A stretch of DNA of 33,915 nt from Basidiobolus meristosporus CBS 931.73 (GCA_002104905.1 MCFE01000810.1:1-33915), one strand, 5' to 3'; shown: positions 1-10,976, counted from the stretch's first letter. The notes: generated by a model from the sequence alone, not told the origin. Numbers and translations: made by a program.

Positions 1-187
1 TTGTAGTTCAATAGTTTTCCCTTGACAAGCTTGAGGCTTTATCCCCCATCACATTAGATTAGATAAAAGACCCAGTATTCCTAGCAAGCTTTTGCCAGAG
101 GTTATTGCACCCAGTGAACACCCCACACACATTCACACTTGAGAAGTGTTGGCTGTATTTTGCCCTTTGGACTTATACACCACCACA
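1..187 (+). repeat. Old Gypsy LTR, 3' end only (cut by window edge)
   Basis: This stretch matches, in reverse complement, the first ~190 bases of the young Gypsy LTR at 22439, and ends with the same CACCACCACA terminus at 187. It is the downstream end of a plus-oriented LTR whose remainder lies outside the window. No primer-binding site follows, so it is a solo LTR or a 3' LTR. The CpG of the young copy (GTTATCGCACC) reads TG here. Confidence 0.9.
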
Positions 188-467
188 ACGCGATCAAAGT
201 CACCATAGTAATCCTAGCAATAAGGCATAGTATATATAATAGTTGGACTCTTTTGGTCATAACTCCTTAAGTACCGCTTCAAATGAGCTGTAATTTGAAA
301 CATGTGTTGGCTACTACGTGTTCTGTATGACATAATATTCTTGGGTGGATTGCTTGTCAGGGTCTGGAGCATTTGTTCTTCAAAGTTGGAAATTCTTGAT
401 CTTTCACTTGTGTGTTACAATAGCAAAAAGCAAAATAAAGAAATCAGTGCAATATTGGTTTAAAGAT
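188..467. other. Unrecognised AT-rich spacer
   Basis: I see no LTR, pol or transposase similarity between the old LTR end and the first fold-back element. Short open frames here have no recognisable motif. It may be old intergenic DNA or an element too decayed to read. Confidence 0.5.
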
Positions 468-470
468 ATT

Positions 471-1204
471 AGACTTGTTCCGTTGGATAGTGCCACATTG
501 AGCCATGAGTCCCAAATGATGCCATAGTGTGCCAGAGAGGTCCAGTGAGCCTATATTTGGCCACAGAGTGTGAAACATAGCTCTGCATCTTCATGTAAAG
601 CAGCCCCTGTGTTTCACCCATTGTGCAGGAGAAAATCCATTTTTTGACCTTTTTTTGTGGATCAATGTATCTCAGGATGTGTGAGAGCACAGGAGAACTG
701 AAGATATGCATCTGGTACTCAATACCCATGGCACTCTGAATCTAGCTCCTGTAGCTTGTATCATGTCACAAAAATGAATGGCACTATCTTGGTCCACTGG
801 TACTATCTGGCACTATATTTAAATATTAGCCCTAAAGTAAGATCTGTACAAAGCACTTATAGTGCCAGATAGTACCAGTGGACCAAGATAGTGCCATTCA
901 TTTTTGTGACATGATACAAGCTACAGGAGCTAGATTCAGAGTGCCATGGGTATTGAGTACCAGATGCATATCTTCAATCTGCTTGTGCTCTAACATGTCC
1001 TGCACAACATTGATCCAAAAAAAAAGGTCAAAAAATGGATTTTCTCCAACACAATGGGTGAAACACAGGGGCTGCTTTGCATGAAGATGTGGAGCTATGT
1101 TTCACACCCTGTGGCCAGGTAGAGGCTCAATTGGCCTTTCTGGCACACTATGGCATCATTTGGCACTCATGGCTCAATGTGGCACTATCCAACAGAACAA
1201 GTCT
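471..1204. mobile_element. Fold-back element copy A (734 bp long inverted repeat)
   Basis: Two arms of about 347 bp (471-817 and 858-1204) are roughly 90% identical in inverted orientation and enclose a 40 bp loop (818-857). The tips are AGACTTGTTC and GAACAAGTCT. The flanking ATT at 468-470 and 1205-1207 looks like a 3-bp target duplication. The outer ~85 bp of each arm carry GCC/GCCA motifs spaced 9-11 bp. The inner arm ends, next to the loop, carry a shorter set in the other direction. There is no coding capacity, so it must be non-autonomous. Two related copies lie at 4015 and 5739. A 3-bp duplication with subterminal repeats resembles CACTA-type elements, but the tips lack CACTA. Confidence 0.85.
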
Positions 1205-1235
1205 ATTGTAGTAATGGAATACTTTCCATTACCAC

Positions 1236-2565
1236 AGATGGTGCTCTTAAATATGTCAGTTAAAAAACCTTTAAAGTTAATACAGAGCTACACACACCCT
1301 GGTTGTTTAAGCCTTACCCACTGCTCAGGGGACTCCTGGCTGATATGTATGACCTACTTAAGAAGAAGATAGAAGCTGGTATCCTAGAGCCTTGCCATGG
1401 ACCTTATGCTAACAGATAGTGTGTAACTGAAAAGATGAATGGAAAGCTCCAATTTGTTCAAGACATGCAACATGTAAATGCTGTCACTCTCAGAGATGCA
1501 GCCATATCTCCATCTGTTGATGACTTTGCAGATAGGCTTAGTGGCCAAACCATCTACCCGACATATAATCACTACTCAGGATATGACCAGATTCCCCTAT
1601 ATGAAGCATCAAGAGATATGTTTGCATTCTGGACACCATTTGGATGGTTATGGATGACAAAACTTAGCCAAGGGGTTACAAACTCTGTGGCTCAGTAACA
1701 GAGATGCATGGTGAAAGTGCTGCCAACAGCAGGGTTAAAGAAGTACCTGATTGTTGCTGAGATGACCTTAGTGGGTGGATTGAAGCTCAAGCCTTGCCCA
1801 ACAACAATAGTCATACCATATGGAGAATTATACTTCAAGATATTATCTGCAGATTTGGCTGCATCTAGCTGCTTGTTGCTGACAGAGGAGAGATGTCATT
1901 CTAGATGACTCAAGAGTTGTGCTCAAGGTACAAGATATACATAACTTTTACTACTGATCACTATCCTCAAGCCAATGGAATGGTAGAATAGGACATGGGC
2001 CACTGATGAATTCTCTAGTCAAGAGCTGCAAGAATAACAATTTACAATTGCCACAACAGTTACATCTTGCACTTTGGGCAGATAGAGCTATTACCAAGAG
2101 AACAACTGCATTATTGCTATTTAGGCCACTATTTGAACAAGACTGCATACTACCAGTTGAGTTAGACACTACCACATGAAACTTGTTAAAATGGACATTT
2201 TATATGCATGCTCAAGACCTCCTAGTGACTTGTATACTGGATTTTGATCATTATGATTTAAATATCATCAAAGCTGCTAAACAACCTGAGGTGACACAAC
2301 TGAAGAACAAGACACCCTTTTACAAGTCACACCCAACAATACCAATACCACTTTCACTAGGAGACCCAGTACCACCCTATAATTTCACCTTTGAAAAACA
2401 ATGGAGTCTGAAGTTTGGCAACAAATGGACTGGGCCATACATTGTTTCCAAAATGCTTGAAAATTGAAGCCACTACATATCTGTGCTTAACAACACCCAA
2501 CCAAGATAACCAGTGGCAGGTAACCATCTCAAGTTATTCAAGCATAGGAATTTTGCACATCTAGA
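1236..2565 (+). pseudogene. Collapsed Ty3/Gypsy pol (RT start fused to integrase)
   Basis: Translated pieces match the intact Gypsy polyprotein at 23557-28410. Positions 1236-1705 cover the segment before and into the reverse transcriptase (NGKL, IRDAA-like, QTPFG-like, NSVAQ). At about 1725 the match jumps to the integrase core (PTAG, then KKYL), so about 463 codons are missing, including the FVDD catalytic motif, RNase H and the integrase zinc domain. The match then continues through the HPQANGMVE-like segment, the GPYIVSK motif and the final LKLFKHRNFAH. Stop codons and frameshifts break every segment; one stop is TAG in place of the tryptophan of NRWFV at 1417-1419. It is followed by a purine-rich tract (2594-2607) and an LTR, as expected for the 3' half of an element. 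It cannot be functional. Confidence 0.9.
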
Positions 2566-2607
2566 TTTGCTTACTTTGACCCAAGCTCAAAGCTGCAAGG
2601 TGGTGGA

Positions 2608-3673
2608 TATGGTGGGCCACAGTGACACCCACTTACAGATGTGCCCATTCCCATAATCTTCTACCTTCTATTTCTCTATTACCCTTATTTTAGTTTTATC
2701 CTATTTGTCTTTTCTGCTCAGTACTATCCAATAAGCCAGCTAACTATGATACATGTATATTTATTGCATATGTTATCTCTCACCTTATGTAAGGTTACCA
2801 AAAGCAGGTGCTACTATATTAGGCAAGCATCTGCGCATGGACCTGTGAAGCATGATCAAACTGTGTCACCATTCCTACCATTTTCACTTCATATATGGTA
2901 TCCCTATGTTACAAAGGTCTTGGAATACATATCCCTGATTGTTGGATGTGCTGTGCCTCTTAGAACCTTCTGGCATCTACTTAGATCATTCTTGGCTCAT
3001 TCTGATGTTGTTAAGATTTCTTTTGATTTCTGAAACCTCCTGGAACACCACAATTAGTAATCTCTTAGCTAGTGAGGAAAGTCTATTATGGAGGCAATCC
3101 CTCAACAATAAATCATCATCCCTTTTATCAATATACCAACTTGTTGACTAGTGTGATCACTCCTATCTGCTGCTACTGAACTTCCCATCCCAAATCACAG
3201 AACACTCCCAGGAAACTCCACTGACAGCCAACTGACCCTGGAGGCACTACTTGTCAGGAATACTGAGAGTTGCTATTGTTTGTTATATTCTATTCTTTCC
3301 TGAGTTTGTTCTTCTACAGGCAATGATACTTTTCTGTCTTTGTAACTATAGACCACAGCTGCACCCTTAACAAGTACCTGCTGGTGGAATTTACAGTAGT
3401 TTGACTTTGGAAGCTTTAGTACATTGTCATCTGAGAGGATACTGAACCCAGTACATAATATTGTTAAGACACCAACCAAGTTGGGGATTGTAGCTCAATA
3501 GTTTTCCCTTGACAAGACTTGTAGCATTATTCCCCTTCACATTAGAGTAGAGACAAAACCCAAGTATTTCTAGCAGCTTTTGCCAGCAGTTATTGCACCC
3601 AGTGAACACCCCACACACAATATACTTAAGAAGTATTAGGTGTATCTCTCTCTTGAACATATATACTGCCACA
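2608..3673 (+). repeat. Old 3' LTR of the collapsed Gypsy element
   Basis: It begins with TATGGTGGG and a CAGTGACACCCAC stretch corresponding to the young LTR start, and ends at GCCACA. It follows the pol remnant and a polypurine-like tract (CAAGGTGGTGGA), so it is the 3' LTR of that copy. Similarity to the young LTR is patchy in the first half and clearer from about 3200 onward, which suggests a diverged subfamily. Open frames inside it are accidental. Confidence 0.8.
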
Positions 3674-4011
3674 ATGGCCTTTGACTGTTATCCTGCCAGA
3701 ATGCTTAAAACATTCATTCTGTAATGGATACAGGTAACTATTCAGGTTGGACAGTAAATCTGCTCCTGATACCAGTGAAACCACCATCAGATTTTAGTGC
3801 TGAAACTATAAGATAGGTGGCATATTCAGGTTGATGAGAATCAGTAGCAGCAGGATCTGCTGGTAGTGTAAGCATTTAATAAGAATTCATCAAGTGCCAA
3901 GGCAAAGGCATGATCAAAATTCCTTCAAAGTAGCTGTTGCATCTTAGCTGCTGTAAGGTTTGCAAATAGACATATTTGATATGTTTGCCCTTGAATGAGA
4001 CTGAGTGTGGT
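3674..4011 (-). pseudogene. Probable downstream part of CACTA-like transposase remnant
   Basis: This lies on the far side of fold-back copy B from the transposase remnant at 4748-5560. If copy B (4015-4747) and one ACT duplicate are ignored, the minus-strand frame runs on from the remnant's last codons into a YHTQSHS segment that resembles what follows in Tnp2-type proteins. The frame then meets stops, and nothing further downstream is recognisable. The link rests on frame continuity and a weak YH match, so it is tentative. Confidence 0.35.
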
Positions 4012-4014
4012 ACT

Positions 4015-4747
4015 AGACTAGTTCTGTTGGATAGTGCCACATTAAGCCATGAGTGCCAAATGATGCCATAGTGTGCCAGGGAGGCCAAGTGAGCCTATAC
4101 CTGCCCACAGGGCGTGAAACATAGCTCTGCATTTTCATGCAGAGCTGCCTCAGTTTTTCATCCATTGTGTTGGAGAAAATCCATTTTTGACCTTTTTTTT
4201 TAGGTTAATGTTGTGCAGGAAGTGTAAGAGCACTAAAGGATTGAAGGCATGCATCAGGTACCCATTACTCATGGCACTCTGAATCTAGCTCCTCTGGCTT
4301 GTAACATGTCACAAAAATGCATGGCACCCTCTTGGTCCACTGGTACTATCTGGCACTATAAGTGCTTTGTATAGATCTTACTTTAGGGCAAATAATTAAA
4401 TATAGCACCAGATAGTACCAGTGGACCAAGATAGTTCCATGCATTTTTCTGACATGTTACTAGCCACAGGAGTTAGATTCAGAGTGCCATGGGTACTGAG
4501 TACCTGATGCATGTCTTCAGCTCTTCTGTGCTCTTACACATCCTGCATAACATTGATCCACAAAAAAACATCAAAAAGTGAATTTTCTCCTGCATCATAG
4601 GTGAAACACTGGGGCTGCTTTGCACCTAGATGTAGAGCTATGCTTCACACTCTGTGGCCAAGTATAGGCTCACTTGGCTTCTCTGGTACGCTTCAGCACC
4701 ATTTGGCTCTCATGGCTCAATGTGGCACTATCTAAAGGAACAAGTCT
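4015..4747. mobile_element. Fold-back element copy B (inverted relative to A and C)
   Basis: It has the same architecture as copy A: arms 4015-4360 and about 4403-4747 around a ~42 bp loop. The loop sequence is the reverse complement of the loop in A and C, so this copy is inserted in the opposite orientation. The tips are AGACTAGTTC and GGAACAAGTCT. ACT at 4012-4014 and 4748-4750 forms a perfect 3-bp target duplication. The outer arms show GCC motifs every 9-10 bp. It interrupts a CACTA-like transposase remnant. Confidence 0.87.
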
Positions 4748-5560
4748 ACTGTATAGCTCCACAATATTTGCTGGACTGCATGAACTTTTTTAGACAGGGT
4801 ATTACTGGAATATATCTGGAGTGTGAACAATGTTTTCCCCAAATGGTGGTAGATTCCTGACAAGTTGGACACCTTGCAATGGTGGTATTTTCTGATGTCA
4901 ATACCATCCAATTGTTGACACTTGCCGGTATAAGGACAGTCTCTGGGTCATATGTTGCCAGCCAAATGACCATTGTCCATCTATACCATGTACATGGTTA
5001 GTGGCATCCCAGGATGATTTTGGCAAGAAGTAGTTGTAAATTCTCAAAGCCCCTATCACTGATATTGGTGGAAATCTACCCCTTCTCTAGCCGCAACATG
5101 ACATCATTCACTGGTAGAAGGACTACTGGGCTCACTTGACTCCATAAAGTCTCTTTAGAGATTTTTTCTACAAGCATTGTCTCATTGCATATTGGGATGT
5201 TGTTGGGTGCATGCAGGGTACTGTTGTTAGGGAAGATAGGCTCACAATCCATCATTGAGCCTGCTTCTTCAGAGCTAACACTCTGCATGGCATATTTTGA
5301 AGGCTGAGGTGCTCCTAAAGGCATCACAAACTCACCTGACTAAGTGTGCGCAAGGTGTCAAGTACAGTCAGGTGCCATTATTGAAGTATCAAATAGCTGG
5401 CAAGATATTGTTGGTGCACTAGTGACTGATGAATAGTCAAATATGATTTGTGTGGCAAAATGCCATCTATGCTTCTTTTAATACTTCCTATGCTGTCTGT
5501 GTGCTTCATGGCTGAGAGGCTTGCCACAATAGCCACATAGTCCTTTTCTCTTCTCTTACT
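4748..5560 (-). pseudogene. CACTA/Tnp2-like transposase remnant (N-terminal half)
   Basis: Read on the minus strand, it starts near 5555 with a zinc-finger-like CGYC-x8-H-x2-H segment (5494-5551). Then come SPVVLL...DVM...L with ISTNI.D.GF (about 5040-5145), then PASVNNW, a CPTCQES pair, and YIPVIPCLKKF near 4760-4900. That order is what I know from Tnp2/CACTA-type and related fungal transposases: a cysteine/histidine finger, a VNNC-like segment, CPxCxES, then YIPLIPRL. The frame is broken by several stops and at least one shift. Fold-back B truncates it at 4747. A second remnant with the same finger and SPV...DVM...TNI segments lies on the plus strand at 12736. KDZ-type transposases are an alternative family. 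Confidence 0.6.
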
Positions 5561-5738
5561 GCATTAAATCAAAGTAGTCTTCTCCATGGGGCAGACAGCT
5601 TGATATTCAACCATATAACACTATGATATCATTTTTTTGTTGATACTCATGTGAATCTAAGAGAGTCCAGTATTGAGACATTGCACCTACATGAATATAA
5701 GATTTAATGATGACCCACCATAGTAAGCATTATGAATA

Positions 5739-6493
5739 AGACTTGTTCCATTTGATAGTGCCACATTGAGCCATGAGTGCCAAATGATGCCAAAGTGTGC
5801 CAGGGATGCCAGGTGGACCTATACTTGGCCACAGAGTGTGAAGTATAGTCCTTCATCCTCATAAAAAGTAGCCCCTGTGTTTCACCCATAGTGCCATAGA
5901 AAATCCGTTTTTTTGACCTTTTTTGGAGCAATATTGTGCAGGATGTGTAGGAGTAAAGAAGGACTGAGGTCATGCAGCTGATACTCAACACCCATGGCAC
6001 TCTGAATCTAGCTCCTGCAGGTTGTAACATGTCACAAAAATGCATGGTACTGTCATGGTCCACTGGTACTATCTGGCACAATATTTAAATATTAGTCCTA
6101 AAGTAAGATCTATATAAAGCACTTATAGTGCCACATAGTACCAGTAGACCAAGATGGTGCCATGCTTTTTGTGACATGTTACAAGCTGCAGGAGCTAGAT
6201 TCAGAGTTCCATGGGTGTCAAGTACCAGATCAATATCTCCAGTCCTTCTGTGCTCTTCCACATCCTACACAGCATTGATCTCAACAATAGGTAAAAAAAT
6301 GGATTTTCTCCTGCATAATGGGTGAAACAAAGGGGCTGCTTTACATGAAGATGAAGAACTATGTTTTGCACTCCGCAGCAGAACTATGCTTCACACTTTG
6401 TGGCCAAATTTAGGACTGCTGGACCTCTCTAGTACACATTGGCACTATTTGGCATTCATGGCTCAATGTGGCACTATTCAACAGAGCCAGTCT
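5739..6493. mobile_element. Fold-back element copy C (755 bp)
   Basis: It has the same orientation as copy A. The arms are 5739-6083 and 6124-6493 around a 40 bp loop (6084-6123) that differs from the loop of A at about three positions. The right arm is longer because a ~25 bp segment around 6350-6400 is partly duplicated in tandem. The tips are AGACTTGTTCC and AGCCAGTCT; the flanking ATA and CTA agree at two of three bases, so the target duplication is eroded. The arms contain the phased GCC motifs. Confidence 0.85.
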
Positions 6494-6678
6494 CTAAAGT
6501 TGCAGTGCCACATGCACATGTACATGTGACACCATTTCCCCTTTGGTTTTGCTCACGTCCATATACATGCTGTCAAGAAATAAACAAAGTTGTCTGGTTT
6601 GCAACTAGACCCCACCACTGACAGCAGCAGAAGAACAGTTGGACAACATCCTGCTTTGACATTCAGTGCAACAAAAAA

Positions 6679-7889
6679 ATATTAGTATCATCCCAAATTG
6701 CAATATTTTCTATCTGTCTATGTGATTATTACTATATGACCTGGCAAACAATTTGTCACAATTAACCCATTGCACAAGCTATTCCTATTTCTTGCCAAGA
6801 TGCCAAGATAAAACGGACTTGTTCCATCATTCTAGCTGATCATAGTGCCCAATAGTTCCATAGCATGCCAGATAGTGCCTGAACATGCCACAAAGTGCTA
6901 GATGGTGCCATACAGTGCCAATTTGGGATCAAAATTGACATGCATATGACCCTAAAATATCAAACTAATAACAAAATATACAGCACTTTATGGCACTATG
7001 ATCAATGGCACAATGGAACAAGTCCAAGAGTTACCATATAGGGCAAGTACCCCCAACAGTGCCTATATCATGTGACCATCCAGGTTTCATAACCCTCCTA
7101 TCCTACTACCATAAGAGGTAACTACAGGACACAGAGGTTTCATATTACCACTATCTGATTGGCTAGGTACTACTATATCTCATGGAACAATCTGCCACGA
7201 ATTTGAGCTATTTTTAGTACACAACAACATGATCGGCTGTCTACTACCTTATGGAAACTTCTGGAAAGTATTTTCTAGCAAGAATTTGAGCAGCAAAAAA
7301 GTATATAAGGGAGGCTATCCCTTACAAATAAATCATCCCACTTCCAATATTCCAACTTATTGATTAGTGGGATCACGGTGGCCTATTACCACTACTTTCT
7401 GACTTGAACCTGACAATACTCCCAGGAAACAATGCTGACAGTCAACTGATCTTGGAGGCACTACTTGCAAGGAATACTCAGAGTAGGTATATTATAATAT
7501 ATTTGATTGTTTTCCCAAGTTTGTATTTGTACAGGCAAAGATACTTTCAATCTTGGTAACTATTGGTCAAAGCTGCACTCTTATGAAGTCCCTGTTGGTG
7601 GAGTTTACAGTTGTTTTGACTTTGGAAGCTTTAGTACACTGTCATCTCAAAGGATGTTGAAGCCATTATAAACTTCTGTTAAGATGCCAACTAAGTTGGG
7701 AATTGTAGCTCAATATCTTCCTCTTGACAAGCTTGAGGCTTTATCCCCCTTCACATTAGATTAGATAAAAGACCCAGTATTCCTAGCAAGCTTTTGCCAG
7801 AGGTTATTGCACCCAGTGAACACCCCACACACATTTGCACTTGAGAAGTGTTGGCCATATTTTGCCCTTTGCACTTATACACCACCACA
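6679..7889 (+). repeat. Old Gypsy LTR lacking its first ~85 bp, split by a MITE
   Basis: From ATTAGTATCATCCCAAAT onward this aligns with the reverse complement of the young Gypsy LTR through to its CACCACCACA end at 7889. A 211 bp MITE interrupts it at 6815-7025. The promoter core is conserved: TATATAAG at 7312-7319 and AATAAA at 7327-7332. No primer-binding site follows, so it is a solo LTR or a 3' LTR. Many CpGs of the young LTR are TpG or CpA here. Confidence 0.9.
6815..7025. mobile_element. 211 bp MITE copy 1, inserted in an LTR
   Basis: The tips GGACTTGTTCCAT and ATGGAACAAGTCC are perfect 13-bp inverted repeats, and the inverted similarity resumes inward with TGATCATAGTGCC. Positions 6841-6920 hold eight units of exactly 10 bp with TGCC (or TTCC/TGCT) at the same place in each. 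The LTR match resumes on both sides, which proves insertion. The flanks AAC and AAG agree at two of three bases. A second copy of equal length is at 10977. Confidence 0.9.
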
Positions 7890-8065
7890 GCGGGGCTACA
7901 ACCAACAAAGGCAATGTTGACAGTGCCCACTGAAGGTAATAATGCAGACTCCTCAGGCTCTCATCAAGTAGGCAATTGAGAATCTCTGTGTAGCTGCAAG
8001 CTGACCATAATGCTCAGGCAGAAGATAATGTAGCACAAGCAGTACCTTTAGTTGAAGACCAGCAA

Positions 8066-9177
8066 GTGGCCAACATAACATCATCACCACCTGAATTAGA
8101 AAGTATTTTGTCAGCTCATACCACAGCATTAATGAGGCAATTAGGTGCAGAAGCTCCTAGGAAAAATGCAATGGCCCAGAAAAATCACACAATAGCCCAG
8201 AAACAGGATGAGCAGGTACTCTATGTAGAGCAATCAATATCCCAGGTAGAGAATGCAGTATCTTTGCGGCAAAGAAAGAACTCTAGTCCAACAATGTCAC
8301 AGCCAAGAATTCAGCCATTTTGTAATGTAACAGCAGAGAAACACTGTACATTCTTTGGAGCACAACATAAGTGCCCAAATATGAAGCCCACAGAAAAACC
8401 AATCTCAGCAAGGGAGGAAGAAGCTGCAGTGCTTACATCAAACCCTAAGAACCAAAAGACATTGAAGATCTGTGAAGCCATTAAGTGCAATGATGAAGAG
8501 TGGGCTAATATTTAAGATGCCACTAGAAGTATAGCGCACCAATACCTTTATACTGGCATACCATGGTACCATCAGGCACTTGAGGCCAAGCAGAATATGC
8601 TTGACTTGTTCCATGAGCAGTATCTTGAATTTAAACAAGCAGACCAATTTTGGGCCAGCATTGGTATACTAAGAAAGTATCTCAAGAATAGCAGAAACTA
8701 TCAAAGGCAGAACAACAAGGGTGCAATAGCTAAAACCAGTGGCTTACTCAAGAGCTTGTTACAAGTATGGTCAAAAGCTTCAACCAAGCATCAAAGAGAC
8801 TTCAGGTAGCTGGAAGAGTGCCAATAAGGGACAAGCAGGCAGACATAGATGCACCAGCACAACATTTATCCAGGAAAAAGTGCAGTTCCACCCAAGAAGC
8901 ACTGAGTCAAAGTTGCAGTGAAGGACCTGGCTGGGATAGAAACCGCCAGCTTCCTCAGGAGCCCATCACAACTGGGGCTGAGAGATCAAAACAAGCAAGA
9001 AATAAGTGTCAGGATGCCTACAGAGTGACAGCAAGGGAAATGCAGGTCAAAACAGATACATCAGAGCAGCATTTATTACAGAGTAAATGCAGTTCCATAC
9101 ATGAAGTACTTAGACAAAGCAGCAGTGAAGACCTGGCAGTGATAAATGTAAAGGTAAAGGGAAAAAAGTCTACTTAA
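8066..9177 (+). pseudogene. Unrecognised broken coding remnant, probably transposon-derived
   Basis: An open frame of 149 codons (8066-8515) ends at one TAA but continues in the same direction, with segments such as IPWYHQALEAKQNMLDLF and FKQADQFWASIGILRKYL to about 8809. After 8809 the open segments change frame and several stops intervene, up to 9177. The composition is Lys/Gln/Ser-rich with few hydrophobic stretches and possible helical segments. I do not recognise the family. It directly precedes repeat R1, whose frame seems to continue it, and R1 has a sister copy at 11202, so it is best read as an old mobile-element ORF. Function is unknown. Confidence 0.45.
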
Positions 9178-9201
9178 GCCAGAGACAGGGAGAAACTTAA
9201 G

Positions 9202-10179
9202 AAAAAGGCTGCAGCTTTTGCCAATCAACGCCATGAGCCTGGAACAGACTGAATCCCCTAATTGCTAAGAAGAATTACTAACAAGAAAGCAGCTGTTTTC
9301 ACAAGAGTTGGAAGCACAGCCAGTTGTGTTACACTCCAGTGAGGAAGATGAGTCTGCACAGAAAGGCACTTTGTCTACCACAGCCTCCACATCCTCCATT
9401 GTTGGTATAGTGGAGATTCAACTGAGAGACAAAGTAGCAATGTCAAGAACTCCAAGGGTTATCACAATGCCTTCAGTGAAGTTTTGGAGCATAAATAGGC
9501 ACACCAAGAGGTTGCAGTACTTCTCCAAGAGTAGTGTTCAGGAAAATGTACTTGAATATTGCAAGGATTTATTGTAAAGACTGGCAGATAAGGTGCTAGA
9601 CCTTGCAGTGGTGGCTGAATACCTGCACCTATGGGAACCAGTGAATGAACAGTGACATAAAGCTGTAGGGTTCCTACCAAAGTCATGGAAACAGAGCATT
9701 ACGGCAGATATACCTATTGCATGGTGGATTTTAATGGAGTAACTTTTTGAGTGTGGGGTTGGGCTTAATGTTGGTGTTAGTTATAAGGACTTGTATAAGT
9801 CAATACAGTTGGAAATCAGGGTTCAATTGAGGCTTCAAGATAAACAAATCAATTGTATGTATCAAGAGTAAGAGAAATCATTGAGTCAAGAAGTAAGAAG
9901 TGTGAAAAAGAGGTAATAGCCAACCAATGCACACAAATATAGAAGGTGATACAGTGTCTGGGTTCAGAAAGTGAGAAAACTGGCAGAGAACCAATCAAAA
10001 GCCACTTAAGCATCATTGAGATGAAAATTTTGGCCAGATTTTCTGTGGGATATGGGGTGCAATTACTTTCTGACAGTCTTTGTGTGGTATCCCGACTGGA
10101 GCAATACCTCTTGGCCATGGGATTTAGAACTTGAGTTGGCCTTTCAATGGGATCATCATAATTATTTCTCATAGGGTTA
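9202..10179 (+). repeat. Direct repeat R1 of an unrecognised decayed element
   Basis: It aligns along its length with 11202-12176, by eye around 70% identical. Shared coding-like landmarks are LFSQ.LEAQP, a stretch ending in WS or an equivalent, RLA.(K/E)VL.LA, and AVGFLPK. Stops interrupt both copies. R1 continues the open frames at 8066-9177; R2 lacks that upstream part. No RT, integrase or transposase motif is visible. Confidence 0.65.
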
Positions 10180-10180
10180 C

Positions 10181-10349
10181 TGTATCAATGATGGTACAAA
10201 CTTAGCCTAGGTTTCTTCAGTCCATATTGATGAACACCAGACTATGAAGGAGAACCTAAATAGCCTCAAGAAAATGTTTTGGAGATCTGCAATGACTGAG
10301 GAATATCAGTCCTTGATGGAAAAGCAAACTTGGGACTTGAAAAAGTTAA
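10181..10349 (+). pseudogene. Copia pol scrap (linker before reverse transcriptase)
   Basis: The plus-strand reading INDGTNLA, then VHIDEHQTMKE, then FWRSAMTEEYQSLMEKQTWD closely matches the Copia polyprotein at 31589-33034 (INEGTNLA, VHIDEPQTVKE, FWRSAMTEEYQALIENQTWD). Only about 56 codons remain, with a stop inside. It abuts the end of repeat R1. Confidence 0.85.
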
Positions 10350-10976
10350 GAAAATATGCTCAGGCAACAGTTGGTGTAGATGCGTTTTACAGAACCAGCT
10401 CTAGGCTGCAATACTGCCAATATAATGCCATCAGAGTCTTGTTTTGAGGCCATTGAAATACTGTCAAGTTTCTTGCCATATAAGGCAATTGGATGTCCTG
10501 GCTGGTTAGATCCATTTAAAGTAGTTGTAGAGTGCAATAAGACCACAACAATACCATGCAATTATTGTCACAACACCAATCAAATCTTGTCAAGTTCTAT
10601 AACTTTATTTGGCAGTAAAATTAGCAAAACACTGCCATGATCTTGTCATAAGATTGCTAAGAGGGTCACTAATTCCAAGCTGCTGGTATTATGACAGTGT
10701 CTAAACAAGTTCCTGACAGCTGATCTGGATTGGATCCACCTGTGGGACCAAATTATTTTTCATAGGGGACAAGAGCTGCTGGTTCTTTTCATGCTTCTCT
10801 GTATCTGGCTTGAGTAGATTTTTTTTGTTTTGCCTTTTACTTTATCAATAGCAGGTCTTTTACAGCTGCTTCAGCTGAGTGCATCTTGTATTGTGCTACA
10901 TCTTCTCCTAAATAAATATTGAACTGACGTGTCTGCATCTATCTGCTTGTCTCTTACCAGCGCCAAGCAAGAGATT
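10350..10976. other. Unrecognised AT-rich spacer
   Basis: Opposing open frames overlap at 10346-10561 (minus) and 10380-10640 (plus), but neither shows a motif I can name. The stretch lies between the Copia scrap and MITE copy 2 and is CpG-poor like its surroundings. Confidence 0.4.

Noticed and set aside
2641-3033. 130-codon hydrophobic open frame
   Set aside because: It lies wholly inside an old Gypsy LTR, and LTRs of this family do not encode protein.
5704-6081. 125-codon minus-strand frame
   Set aside because: It lies mostly in the arm of fold-back copy C; similar arms in A and B do not keep the frame.
7890-7893. GCGG after the old LTR at 7889, the same as the young Gypsy target duplication
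   Set aside because: The left end of that LTR is missing, so no duplication can be shown; a shared four-base flank may be chance.
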